The notes under the pieces were generated by a model, which saw only the letters and a list, made by a program, of their open reading frames with translations, ran no database searches and was not told the DNA's origin. From Jannaschia donghaensis (GTDB taxonomy: Bacteria; Pseudomonadota; Alphaproteobacteria; Rhodobacterales; Rhodobacteraceae), in NCBI RefSeq assembly GCF_001403795.1, contig NZ_CXSU01000005.1, positions 403,526 through 465,499 of the forward strand: a DNA stretch of 61,974 nucleotides, given 5' to 3'. The translations under genes were made by a program, and so were the position numbers. Positions 27,250-36,373 of the stretch are shown piece by piece. Position 1 is the first letter of the stretch; the number at the start of each line of letters is the position of its first letter.

Positions 27250-28202
27250 GGCGCGACGCCGGGGAGGTGGCAGGCGACGGCACCGGTGGCGTTGGGTTCG
27301 AGTTCCGGGACGATGCTCGCGCAGACCTCCTCGGCCCGGTCGCATCGTGGGTGAAAGGGACAGCCCGGCGGGTAGTTCAGCACCGTCGGCACGGTTCCCG
27401 CGATCCCGGTCAGTCGTGCCCCGTCGTCGAGGCCGCGCGGGATGCAGCCGATGAGAGCCTGCGTGTAGGGGTGCTGCGGCGCGTCGAAGATGTCGCCCAC
27501 CGGGCCCTGCTCGACGGCGCGTCCGGCATACATCACCACGACCCGGTCGCAGGTTTGCGCGACGACGCTCATGTCGTGGGTGATGAGGATGAGGGCGAGA
27601 TCGCGGCTCTTCACCAGATCGTCGAGGAGCCGGATGATTTGCGCTTGAACGGTCACGTCGAGCGCCGTCGTCGGCTCATCGGCCACCAGCACATCCGGGT
27701 CGGCGGCCAGCGCCATGGCGATGACGATCCGCTGCTTCATGCCGCCCGACATCTGGTGCGGATAGCGGTCGCAAATCGTGGCCGGGTCGGGGATGCGCAG
27801 TGTGCCGAGGATCTCCACGGTGCGGGCGCGGGCCTCGCGGGCCGTCATCCCGAGGTGGAGGACAGCTACGGCATCGACCTGCGGACCGATGCATTGCAGC
27901 GGATCGAGCGAGGTCATCGGGTTCTGGGTGATGAGGCCGATGCGCCCACCGCGAAGGCGACGGTAGGCCTTCTCCGTCAGCGTGGTCAGTTCCTGCCCGT
28001 CGAAGGTGATGGAGCCCGCGGTGATGCGCCCGCCGGCCAGCGGCAGCAGGCCCATGACCGCCATCGCGGTCAGCGATTTGCCGGAGCCACTTTCGCCCAC
28101 GATGCCGAGCGTTTCGCCCTTCGCCACATCGAAGCTGACGCCGGAGAGCGGGGCGACTGCGCCGAAAGCGACTTGAAGGTTCCGAACCGATAGCACTGTC
28201 AA
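27246..28202 (-). CDS. Peptide ABC transporter ATP-binding protein (DppD/OppD type)
   Basis: A 318-residue ATPase: Walker [16 protein letters not shown]-loop in [12 protein letters not shown], signature [15 protein letters not shown], Walker [13 protein letters not shown] and the C-terminal domain [20 protein letters not shown]. It pairs with the DppF-like subunit as a heterodimer, overlapping it by 4 bp and overlapping the permease gene before it by 4 bp. Confidence 0.94.
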
Positions 28203-29083
28203 GCGCCCCTTATCCGGTCGCGAATGTCGAGGGCGCGGATCAACTCGTCACCGAACAGGTTCACCATGATGACGGTCACGGCGACGACCACACCCGGAAA
28301 GATAATGACCCACGGCGACAGGAAGAGCTGGGCGGTGCCGCTGGACATCATCGCGCCCCAGCTTGGCGTTGGGGGTTGCGCGCCGAGGCCGAAGAAGCCC
28401 AGCGTCGCCTCGAGCACGATGCCGTCGCCGATGGCGAGCATGCCGACCACGATCACCGGCGCGATCGCGTTCGGGAGCAGGTGGCGCAGGAGGATGTGGT
28501 GCGGCTTGGCCCCGAGGTTGATCGTCGCCTCGATGAACGTCTCGCGTTTGAGACGTACGATCTGGGCACGGGTGAGCCGGGTAAATTGCGCCAGGTAGGC
28601 AATGGCGATGGCGAAAGTGGTCGAGGTCAGGCCAGGGCCGATGATGGCCACGAAGATCAGCGCGATGAGGATGTCGGGAAAGGACCACGTGAGGTCGACT
28701 ACGGTCATCACGCAGCGCTCGAAGAGCCCGCCGAAGTAGCCCGCCGCGGCCCCGAGCGTCATGCCGACAGTAATGGAGATGGCGATGGCCGTGGCCGAGA
28801 CCGACAGCGAGGTGCGCGCGCCGTAGATCACACGGGAGAGGACGTCGCGGCCGAACTGATCTGTGCCCAGCAGATGCGGCCAGCCCGGCGGCTGGTTACC
28901 GTTCATCAGGTTCTGGGCCGCGTAGTCGAAGGGCGTGATCCAGGGCGCGAAGATCGCCGTGAGCAGCAGCAGGACGAGGAAGCCCCCCGCAACCTTGCCC
29001 AGGATCGACCCGAACGCGCGGCCGAGGGATGTGTTTCCGAAGCCGCTCATCATGCGGGCCGCCGTTCCTGTCATGCTCGTCAT
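28199..29083 (-). CDS. Peptide ABC transporter permease (DppC type)
   Basis: A 294-residue inner-membrane permease: cytoplasmic N-terminus, first helix GFLVLLLLTAIFAPWI, then the DppC motif HLLGTDQFGRDVLSRVIYGARTSL split by a loop, further helices, and the EAA coupling motif INLGAKPHHILLRHLLPNAI. The start at 29083 has GAGG upstream and overlaps the DppB stop (29080); a longer frame to 29527 lies inside dppB. It forms a channel heterodimer with the next permease. Confidence 0.92.
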   Translation of the reverse strand: MTSMTGTAARMMSGFGNTSLGRAFGSILGKVAGGFLVLLLLTAIFAPWITPFDYAAQNLMNGNQPPGWPHLLGTDQFGRDVLSRVIYGARTSLSVSATAIAISITVGMTLGAAAGYFGGLFERCVMTVVDLTWSFPDILIALIFVAIIGPGLTSTTFAIAIAYLAQFTRLTRAQIVRLKRETFIEATINLGAKPHHILLRHLLPNAIAPVIVVGMLAIGDGIVLEATLGFFGLGAQPPTPSWGAMMSSGTAQLFLSPWVIIFPGVVVAVTVIMVNLFGDELIRALDIRDRIRGA

Positions 29084-30009
29084 GTCTTCGCCTCTCTCAC
29101 GCGGGGATCCATCGCGGCTTGCGCCACATCGCCGATCAGTGTGCCGAGCATCACAGCCAGCGCCAGCATCAGCAGACAGCCCTGCACCACCGGATAGTCG
29201 CGCTGCCCGAGCGCGCGGATCAGGAGCGAGCCGAGGCCGGGGCGCCCGAAGACGAACTCCACCGTGACGGCCCCGCCGAGGATCCACCCGATGCGCAGGG
29301 CCAGGATCGTGACGACGGGGAGCATCGCGTGGGGCATGAGGTGACGGAACAGGATGGTGTTCGCCGGCAGGCCCTTGGCGTGGAGCAGCGTCACGAAATC
29401 CTCCCGCCGGGCGTCCATGAGGGCCACGCGGGTCACGCGCGCCACGAGGGCCACGCCGCCGAACCCGATGGTCAGCACCGGCAGGACCAGCGCGTCCCAG
29501 CCTTTCGCACCCGAGACCGGGAACCACTGGAGCTGTACCGCGAAGGCAAGGATCAGCAGCAGCGCCAGCCAGAAGCCGGGGACGGTGGAGCCGAGCAGGA
29601 TGAAGCCGCGGACGAACTGCTCGACAACGGCGTTGCGTGTGGTCGCCGACACCGTGCCGAGCGCGATGCCGACGATGGAAGAGAAGGCGAAGGCGGCGGC
29701 CCCGAGGCGGAGCGAATAGGGCAGGTTGTCCCGGATCAGGTCGGCGACCGGCCGGCGCAGCACGATGGCCTCGCCGAAGTCGCCCTGGAACATCGCGAGG
29801 ACCCAGCGGACGTATTGCACCACCAGCGGCTGATCCAGCCCGTATTTGGCCACGAGGGCCGCGCGATCGGCGGGGGAGGAGCCGACGCGCAGCAGGTTGT
29901 CCACCGGATCGCCCGGCAGCAGGTGGACGATGGCGAAGATCACGACTGAAATGGAGATTGATACCGGGATCAGCATCAGAACCCGAAAGAAGACGTATCG
30001 CAGCAGCAT
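29080..30009 (-). CDS. Peptide ABC transporter permease (DppB type)
   Basis: A 309-residue permease: MLLRYVFFRVLMLIPVSISI with VVIFAIVHLLPGDPVDNLLR, the usual DppB start including the LPGDP motif, six membrane helices and an EAA loop (HAKGLPANTILFRHLMPHAM). The ATG at 30009 follows a GGAGG site; a longer frame to 30069 lacks one. It follows the binding-protein gene by 60 bp. Confidence 0.92.
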   Translation of the reverse strand: MLLRYVFFRVLMLIPVSISISVVIFAIVHLLPGDPVDNLLRVGSSPADRAALVAKYGLDQPLVVQYVRWVLAMFQGDFGEAIVLRRPVADLIRDNLPYSLRLGAAAFAFSSIVGIALGTVSATTRNAVVEQFVRGFILLGSTVPGFWLALLLILAFAVQLQWFPVSGAKGWDALVLPVLTIGFGGVALVARVTRVALMDARREDFVTLLHAKGLPANTILFRHLMPHAMLPVVTILALRIGWILGGAVTVEFVFGRPGLGSLLIRALGQRDYPVVQGCLLMLALAVMLGTLIGDVAQAAMDPRVREAKT

Positions 30010-30069
30010 GGATCGCCTCCGTCCGTTCAGGCAGGTGCCCGCCCCCCGAAGGGAACAGGCGTTCGGCAT

Positions 30070-31653
30070 TTATTCAGCTGGCTTCATGTCGAGCACGGTC
30101 TGCGACCGGAACCGGGTGCCGCGCACCGGATCGGGCACGCTGACGCGGTCGGCATTGAAGGCGAGGTTCGTGGTCGGCTGGTAGATCGGAACCATCAGGT
30201 GCTGGCTCAGGATGTACTCGTGGTAGGCGGTGAAATTGGCGATGCGCTCCTCCGAATTTGCACTGCCCTCCATCGCGACCTTGTTGAGCTGCTCGCCCTC
30301 GGGGTCGTTCCACATCGACACGTTCGGATAGCCCAGACGCTCGCCGGAGAAGAACCAGTCGAGAATGTCGGAGTTGTTCCAGTCGTAGGCGCGCACGGCG
30401 AGCTGATGGCGGTTTTCCTTGTACTCGTCGCGGATGGTGGAGCTGTCGAAGACGGTGATATCGGCCTTCATGCCGATGGCCGCCAATTGCGCCTGCACCA
30501 CCTGCGTGAGCACGGTGAACTCGCTGCCGTTCTGGGTGAAGAGCTTCACCTCGAGCGGCGCGCCGTCCTTCATGCGCACGCCGTCGTCGCCCATCGTCCA
30601 GCCCGCCTCGTCGAGCAATGCGCCGGCCCGCTCCGGGTCGTGGGTGACGTTGAGCGCGGGGTCGACGGTCGCTTCCGGCAGCGAGGAGATGAGGAAGTTG
30701 TGCGCCGGTGCTCCCACGCCCTTGTAGATCGAGGCGACGATGGCCTCCTGGTCGATGGCGAGGCCGGTCGCCTCGCGGACGCGAATGTCATCGAAGGGGG
30801 CCGCGGTCACGTTGATCGGCATGTAGCTGATGCCGGTGCCGGGCATCTGGATCACGGTGACGTTCGGCTCGGCCTTGAGGACCTCGATGAAGTCGGTGGG
30901 GATTCCCAGCAAAACGTCGACGCCGCCGGTCTTCAGCTCCAAAAAGGCGGTGGACTGGTCGGGGATTTCCCGGAAAGTGAGGCGCTCGAAATGCGCGACC
31001 CCTTGATTTTCCGACAGGTCTGAGGCCCAGGCGTGGTCGTCGTTGCGCACGAGGACTGTCTCCAGCCCGATGTCGAACCGTTCCAGCTTGAACGGTCCGG
31101 TGCCGACGGCACCCGCGACGCCGTAGTCCGCGCCCATCTCCTCGACGGCGGCCTGACTGGGGATACCCATGAACGCGGAGCCGAGATTGTAGAGCAGGTT
31201 CGGCTCCGGCCGGTTCATGACGAATTTTACCGTCAGCGGGTCGATCACTTCGACCGATTCGATGGCGGCGGTCAGGAAAGCGTTCTCCGTGTCCGCGTAG
31301 TCAGGGATCCAGTCGGCGACGGTCTGTGCGTCGAAGGCGGTGCCGTCGTGGAACGTGACCCCCTCGTGCAGCTTGAACGTCCAGGACATGCCGTCGGACG
31401 CCTCTTCCCAGGAGTTGGCGAGGTGGGGGTGGAACGACTGATCGGCGTCCTGCTCGACCAGACGGTCGTAGATCATCGACGTGGCCGTGTTGAGGTTGGA
31501 GGACGTCACCGGATCGTAGGAGGTGGCCCCCAGTTCGCCCGCGTCGAAGGCGATCACGGCTTCCTGAGCGAAAGCACTCGACGCCACGAAGGCGGTAAGG
31601 GCGGCCACGAGCGCCGTGCCCGATAGAAGTTTCGTCATGGTCTGATGTCGCAT
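30070..31653 (-). CDS. Peptide/opine ABC transporter substrate-binding protein (SBP family 5)
   Basis: A 527-residue periplasmic binding protein with signal peptide (KLLSGTALVAALTAFVASSAFA, cleavage before QEAVI). SBP_bac_5 motifs: HPHLANSWEEASDGMSWTFK with LHEGVTFHDGTAFDA, and VGTGPFKLERF. The start at 31653 (MRHQTMTKLL) is favoured by a GAGGA site 8 bp before; an ATG at 31668 is also possible. It lies 25 bp after the rpiR stop and is the first transport gene of the operon. The ligand is unknown: short peptide, opine or glycoside. Confidence 0.92.
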   Translation of the reverse strand: MRHQTMTKLLSGTALVAALTAFVASSAFAQEAVIAFDAGELGATSYDPVTSSNLNTATSMIYDRLVEQDADQSFHPHLANSWEEASDGMSWTFKLHEGVTFHDGTAFDAQTVADWIPDYADTENAFLTAAIESVEVIDPLTVKFVMNRPEPNLLYNLGSAFMGIPSQAAVEEMGADYGVAGAVGTGPFKLERFDIGLETVLVRNDDHAWASDLSENQGVAHFERLTFREIPDQSTAFLELKTGGVDVLLGIPTDFIEVLKAEPNVTVIQMPGTGISYMPINVTAAPFDDIRVREATGLAIDQEAIVASIYKGVGAPAHNFLISSLPEATVDPALNVTHDPERAGALLDEAGWTMGDDGVRMKDGAPLEVKLFTQNGSEFTVLTQVVQAQLAAIGMKADITVFDSSTIRDEYKENRHQLAVRAYDWNNSDILDWFFSGERLGYPNVSMWNDPEGEQLNKVAMEGSANSEERIANFTAYHEYILSQHLMVPIYQPTTNLAFNADRVSVPDPVRGTRFRSQTVLDMKPAE

Positions 31654-31678
31654 CGGAGTCGTCCTCATGGGGGATGGG

Positions 31679-32566
31679 TCAGGGTTTGGATCGGGTCCGC
31701 GCGGCGGCTGAGCCGAGATGGCCGGTGAAGCGGTCGTAAAGGTCGGCGACGCGGTTCATCCGGTCCTCGACCTCGGGGCCAAGCTCCATGAACACGCCGT
31801 TGACGAGCAGGTTGGCAAGACTGGCCATCTGTGCCGTCGACTCCCAGAACAGGTTGAAATGCGTGGGCACGACGAAGACTTCGGACGCGACTTCACGCGC
31901 CCAGTCGCAATAGGGGTCGGTGATCAGCGTCACGGGAATGCCCGCCGCTTTCGCTTCGCGTGCAAGATCGCGGGCGAGGCGCGAGTAGCGCCGCGCTTCG
32001 AAGAGCACGAGGGCGGTGCCTTGCGGATCACGGGCGAGCAGCGGCGCGAAATTACCGTCCGATAGATCCAGCAGCTGTACGCCGTCTCGCAGGTACTGAA
32101 GCTGATTGACGAAGACCTGCGCCATGCCGCGCTCGGTCTGGAACCCGGCCGCGAAGACGGCGTCTGCCGTCGCGAGGCGGCGGACCACAGTGGCCCAGGC
32201 GTCCGACTGCGCCAGTTCGTAGACCGCGACGAGCGCCGCCATTTCCAGCTCCAGCCCGCCCGCCAGCTGGTCCTCTCCGGCCCGATGCCGGCTTTGCAGA
32301 TCGCGAAGCCGGTCGCCGATCAGCCACGGCCCCTCGCCCAGTTCGGCGCGCAGGTACGACTTGAGATCCTTGAACCCGGTATAGCCCAGGCGCCGGCAGA
32401 ACCGTCCTACGGTCGGTTCGCTGACCGATACCTTGGCGGCGAGACTTGCCGCGGTCTCGAACGGCAGAGTCGCGGGTTCGGCCAGCATGTAGGCGGCAAG
32501 GGCGCGGTCCGCCCGCGATGCGGAGACGGAGGCTTCGGTCAGGCGTTGGCGCAGTGGCTTGGTCAT
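31679..32566 (-). CDS. RpiR/MurR family transcriptional regulator
   Basis: A 295-residue regulator: N-terminal HTH_6 domain (LAAKVSVSEPTVGRFCRRLGYTGFKDL split by helix turns, about residues 35-75) and a C-terminal SIS phosphosugar-binding domain (DAVFAAGFQTERGMAQVFVN, PVTLITDPYCDWAREVASEV). RpiR proteins usually sense phosphosugars or amino sugars. It is the first gene of the peptide-transporter operon and divergent from the oxidase, so it likely controls both. The start has GGAGGAG upstream. Confidence 0.9.
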   Translation of the reverse strand: MTKPLRQRLTEASVSASRADRALAAYMLAEPATLPFETAASLAAKVSVSEPTVGRFCRRLGYTGFKDLKSYLRAELGEGPWLIGDRLRDLQSRHRAGEDQLAGGLELEMAALVAVYELAQSDAWATVVRRLATADAVFAAGFQTERGMAQVFVNQLQYLRDGVQLLDLSDGNFAPLLARDPQGTALVLFEARRYSRLARDLAREAKAAGIPVTLITDPYCDWAREVASEVFVVPTHFNLFWESTAQMASLANLLVNGVFMELGPEVEDRMNRVADLYDRFTGHLGSAAARTRSKP

Positions 32567-32596
32567 CCGGTCTCCTCCGCTGCTCCACGGTAGATA

Positions 32597-32606
32597 GAAA
32601 ACTTTC
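32597..32606. promoter_or_regulatory. Short palindrome between rpiR and the oxidase gene
   Basis: GAAAACTTTC is an imperfect palindrome (GAAA-N2-TTTC) in an AT-rich patch of the 131-bp divergent intergenic region, with a related GAAAAAACTT at 32623-32632. RpiR regulators often use GAAA/TTTC half-sites. Weak support, from position only. Confidence 0.35.
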
Positions 32607-32697
32607 ACGGAGTCAAACAAATTGAAAAAACTTGCATCTGTGGCCGAGCCACGTCATTCCGGCGGGGCGCTCGCTACGCGCGCTCTGGGAGGACCGA

Positions 32698-33819
32698 ATG
32701 ATCCATGATGTCATCGTGATAGGTGCCGGAATGGCCGGTGCCTCGACCGCCTTCGAGCTGTCGTCCGAAGCCTCCGTTCTTCTTCTCGAAGCCGAAACGC
32801 AGCCGGGATACCACTCCACCGGCCGCTCCGCCGCGCTCTTCACCCGGAACTACGGCAGCCCCCTGGTCCGGCGGATCAACGCGCTGAGCGAGCCGTTCTT
32901 CCGTGATCCGCCCGCGGGATTCATCGAAGGCCCGTTGTTACATCGGCGCGGTGCCGTCGCCGTGGCTTCGCCCGGAAGCGAAGACAGGCTCGATGCTCTT
33001 CTGACTGCCGGGACGACCGACGATCCGGTGGGCGAGATATCCTGCGCCGATGCATTGGCGATGATCCCTTTCCTGCGCCCGGAGCGGGTCGCGCGGGCCG
33101 TGACGGAACCGGGCGTGACCGACATCGATGTCGCGTCTCTCCTGCAGGCCTATCTGCGCGGCTTCCGCGCGCGCGGCGGCCTGATCGCCACAAGCGCGCG
33201 GATCACGGCCCTCGCACGGGTCGGCGGCGTCTGGGCCGTGACAGCGGGCGGCGTCACGCACCGCGCGCCCACCGTGGTAAACGCGGCGGGGGCCTGGGCC
33301 GACGCGGTCGGTGCCATGGCCGGGGCCGCCCCCATCGGACTCGTGGCCAAACGGCGGACGGCGATCGTGATCGACGCGCCCACGGGGGTGGACGTGGCCG
33401 CGCTGCCTTGCGTCGATTTCGTGGCGACGGATGCCTACATCAAGCCGGAAGCCGGCAAGCTCATGGCCTCCCCCGGCGACGCCACACCGGACGTGGCGCA
33501 GGACGTGCGCCCCGACGAAATGGATATTGCCGTCCTCGCCGATTGGATCGGTCGTGAAACCACGATCGAGGTCCGCCGTATTTCTCACAGCTGGGCCGGA
33601 TTGCGATCTTTCGTGCCCGACGAGGGGCCGGTCGTCGGGCGAGCCCCGGAAATCGATGGGTTCGTCTGGAACGCGGGCCAAGGCGGCTATGGTATAATGA
33701 TGGCCCCGACGCTTGCCCGCGCTGCTGCCGCTGCTTGCTTCGATCGTGGCCTTCCCGACGATATGGCCGCGGCGGGCCTCCGGTTCGAGGACTTGAGTTC
33801 GGATCGAATGCGCAGGTGA
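32698..33819 (+). CDS. FAD-dependent D-amino-acid oxidase/dehydrogenase-like protein
   Basis: A 373-residue DAO-family flavoprotein: the FAD-binding start IHDVIVIGAGMAGASTAFEL, STGRSAALFTRNYGSPLVRR (typical of D-arginine-dehydrogenase-like members), NAAGAWADAVGAMAG in the middle and the C-terminal GFVWNAGQGGYGIMMAPTLA. It should oxidise an amine or D-amino acid in the cytosol. ATG preceded by GGGAGG. It is divergent from rpiR and the peptide transporter, so probably part of the same catabolic route. D-arginine or another D-amino acid is a guess from similarity. Confidence 0.85.
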   Translation: MIHDVIVIGAGMAGASTAFELSSEASVLLLEAETQPGYHSTGRSAALFTRNYGSPLVRRINALSEPFFRDPPAGFIEGPLLHRRGAVAVASPGSEDRLDALLTAGTTDDPVGEISCADALAMIPFLRPERVARAVTEPGVTDIDVASLLQAYLRGFRARGGLIATSARITALARVGGVWAVTAGGVTHRAPTVVNAAGAWADAVGAMAGAAPIGLVAKRRTAIVIDAPTGVDVAALPCVDFVATDAYIKPEAGKLMASPGDATPDVAQDVRPDEMDIAVLADWIGRETTIEVRRISHSWAGLRSFVPDEGPVVGRAPEIDGFVWNAGQGGYGIMMAPTLARAAAAACFDRGLPDDMAAAGLRFEDLSSDRMRR

Positions 33820-34090
33820 TCGATAAGAGCCGATCCCGCCGAAGTAGATTACGCCACCCAATGACCGATTCATTGCCCATTGCTGCCGTTCGCTTGGGAT
33901 TGCGCCGCCGCAGTGCGGCTTCCCCATAGCTGACGCTGGCCATGGCGTGCAGCACTCGTATTAGCCAGATGGCCGCAGTGCGGACGAAGCTCCCCTTTGT
34001 TCATTCGATCAGAACGTCGGCTTACGGTATCCGCTTGGAACGCCCGAGGCTGGAACGGGGCGGAGCTGTCCGGCCGACCAGTCTTTTGCA

Positions 34091-34711
34091 TCATACCCCG
34101 AACTCAGCTGTCCCGAAGAGCATCCAAGCCATCGAGATTACGAGCAGCGCGGCCATCGCGCCGTTGAACCAAGCAATCCGGTTGCCGTGGGCGACAAACC
34201 GGGTGAGCGAAGCACCGGCCAAGGCCCAAATGGAGATCGCGGGCACGTTCACGAGGAAGAAGAGACCTATCAGTATTGCGAGGCTGAACAGGTAGGTCTC
34301 CGGTACGGTGTAAGTTACGGGCAGGATGAGGGCCACGGCCCAGGCCTTCGGGTTCACGAGCTGGAACGACGCTGCCTGGAGGAACCCGATCGGCGCGCTA
34401 ACCTCGGGTCCGCCCGCGCTCGGCTTGGCCCGACTGCGGACGATCTTCGACGCGAGGTAGAGGACATAGGCAGCGCAGGCGAATTTCAGCACGGTCACAA
34501 CGCTCGAATGGGTGTGCATCACCTGCCCAAAACCAAGTCCGAGCACCGCGACCATCGACAGGAAGCCGAACGAGATACCGAAAACGAGCGGTAGCGAACG
34601 GCGGAACCCGAAGGTCGCGCCCGACGACAGCAGCAGGACGTTTCCCGGTCCCGGCGAGATCGACATGACGAAGGCAAACCCCATGAGGGCGATGGCAGTC
34701 TCGAAGGGCAT
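34091..34711 (-). CDS. LysE family amino-acid exporter
   Basis: A 206-residue six-helix exporter of the LysE/RhtB family: FAFVMSISPGPGNVLLLSSG with the SPGPG signature, FACAAYVLYLASKIVRSR, and FQLVNPKAWAVALILPVTY with NPKA. It exports amino acids or analogues across the inner membrane. The start at 34711 has CCGGAG upstream. Divergent from the broken AraC gene, which probably once regulated it. Confidence 0.9.
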   Translation of the reverse strand: MPFETAIALMGFAFVMSISPGPGNVLLLSSGATFGFRRSLPLVFGISFGFLSMVAVLGLGFGQVMHTHSSVVTVLKFACAAYVLYLASKIVRSRAKPSAGGPEVSAPIGFLQAASFQLVNPKAWAVALILPVTYTVPETYLFSLAILIGLFFLVNVPAISIWALAGASLTRFVAHGNRIAWFNGAMAALLVISMAWMLFGTAEFGV

Positions 34712-34858
34712 GGATGATCTCCGGCACGAGGTTGCGGTCTCGAACCGGCTGCGGTTCGTTCCTTGCACCGTGCCAGTGCAAGCCAACCCGAACACCACCC
34801 GTTCGTCCAAGATACATGCCCAATAGTCCCGCGTGCAGGACAATGTGACTGAATACGT

Positions 34859-34878
34859 CTATCATCGACGCATGATAG
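34859..34878. promoter_or_regulatory. Inverted repeat before the AraC pseudogene
   Basis: CTATCAT (34859-34865) and ATGATAG (34872-34878) are perfect inverted repeats with a 6-bp spacer, ending 2 bp before the probable ATG at 34881. It could be an operator or a leader stem. No further evidence. Confidence 0.3.
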
Positions 34879-34880
34879 CG

Positions 34881-35812
34881 ATGGATATCCTTACCGACCT
34901 CTTCGAGACGCTGCGATTGCGCAGCCTTCTCTCCTTTGTAGCGAACCTGCGTGCGGAGGATGCAATGGCTATCCCCGCCGAGACCAACGTCGTTCGTTTC
35001 CATCTGGTCCGCCGCGGCGGCTGCACGATGGAGGTGCCGGGCCTTCCGGAGCCGATGTAGCTGAAACGGGGGGATCTGGTTCTCATCCCGCACGGGGCTT
35101 CGCAAGTTTTGCGCGGAGTAGGGTCTGAGGAGCGTGATCCTGTCTCCCTGCCCACTTTGGTCGAAGCTGGTTGTCTGACGGGGGCATCCTCAGTGCCGGT
35201 CCAGGTCCGATCGATGCGTCACTGCTCTTTGGCTATTACCGGTTCGAAGACGGTGCGGATCATCCTCTTCTGACCTCCCTTCCAGCCGCGATGATCGTGC
35301 GGGACGGCGCGGCGGGCACGGACCCTTGGACAACCGCGGCCTTACGACTCATCGCGTTGGAAGCCGATCGGATGGGTGATGGCGCGGGCGCGATTCTGAC
35401 CCGCGCGGTGGAGATCGTCTTCGTGCAGGCCATCCGCGCTGCCATCGCCGACCTCCGGGACATGTCCAACGTGTCCAGCTTTCTTGCAGCGCTTGCGGAC
35501 CGGCATTTGACCCGTGCCCTCACAGCGATCCATGCAACGCCAGCCGCACCCTGGACGCTGACGCAACTTGCGCGGGAAGCGGGCCTGTCGCGCACCGCCT
35601 TCGCCGAACGCTTCGCAAAGACAGTCGGTCAGCCCCCCATGGCCTACCTGGCCGGCTGGCGCGTCACCCTGGCCGGGCATCTCCTTCGGGATGGGAACCT
35701 GTCCACTGACGAGATCGCCGAGCGCGTCGGCTATGCCTCACCTGCCGCCTTCGCCCGCAGGTTTAAGGCTGCGACAGGGATTGGACCGGGGGCATATCGA
35801 CGGGCAAACTGA
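34881..35812 (+). pseudogene. AraC family regulator with cupin domain, broken
   Basis: The N-terminal part (MDILTDLFETLRLRSLLSFV, FHLVRRGGCTMEVPG) matches AraC_binding/cupin_6 regulators; the C-terminal part (APWTLTQLAREAGLSRTAFA, MAYLAGWRVTLAGHLLRDG, IAERVGYASPAAFARRFK) is an intact AraC DNA-binding domain. The reading frame is broken by a TAG at 35058-35060, where relatives have a sense codon before LKRGDLVLIPHG, and by a one-base deletion near 35170 (LVEAG then LSDGGILSAG in another frame). Part of the C-terminal frame could still be made from 35171. Confidence 0.85.
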
Positions 35813-35905
35813 AGCATGTAGATCCATCTCCTGCCGGTCTGTGCGCCTCTACCTTCACGACCCAACGGGCTGAAACCGCGAGATCTCGTCAATCGGTCGT
35901 GAGTT

Positions 35906-36373
35906 TCACGAGACCATCAGCAGCGCCGCCTCCGCGGCCTCGCCCACCGATCCGGCAACCGAACCTCGGACAAGCGTCCGCACCGCCCCTCGGGACCTGC
36001 GCCCGAGGACGATGCAGTCGGCATGATGGTTGCGCGCGACGAGAGCGATGGTCTGGGCCACTTCGCCGGTCTGGATCAGGCGCCCTACGCCCATCATCCC
36101 CAATTCTCGCGCCGACACGACCGCAGCAGCGAGGCAGAACTCGGCGTCCTTTCGCAGCAGCGGCAGACTGGGCGTGTCGATCCCCTCAAGCTTCGCATAG
36201 TCCTCGATTTCCTTGGAGGCTCGGACCTCACGCGCGACGGCGAGGAACGTCAGTTTTGCATCGAGCGCCAGTGCCAGACGGGAGGCGACGACCGCCGCCC
36301 GGCAGGCCGGACCGGACCCGTCGACACCGACGAGGACGTGTCTGAACGATCTGGTGGGGGACGCCTCCATCAT
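35906..36373 (-). CDS. Universal stress protein (UspA family)
   Basis: A 155-residue single UspA domain: HVLVGVDGSGPACRAAVVASRLA at the start, and the ATP-binding pattern ADCIVLGRRSRGAVRTLVRG with SVAGSV near the end (G-x2-G-x9-G-S type). The ATG overlaps the stop of the upstream permease (36370-36373), so it is translated with it. Small Usp partners of this kind often gate or regulate the adjacent transporter; that is inferred. Confidence 0.87.
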   Translation of the reverse strand: MMEASPTRSFRHVLVGVDGSGPACRAAVVASRLALALDAKLTFLAVAREVRASKEIEDYAKLEGIDTPSLPLLRKDAEFCLAAAVVSARELGMMGVGRLIQTGEVAQTIALVARNHHADCIVLGRRSRGAVRTLVRGSVAGSVGEAAEAALLMVS

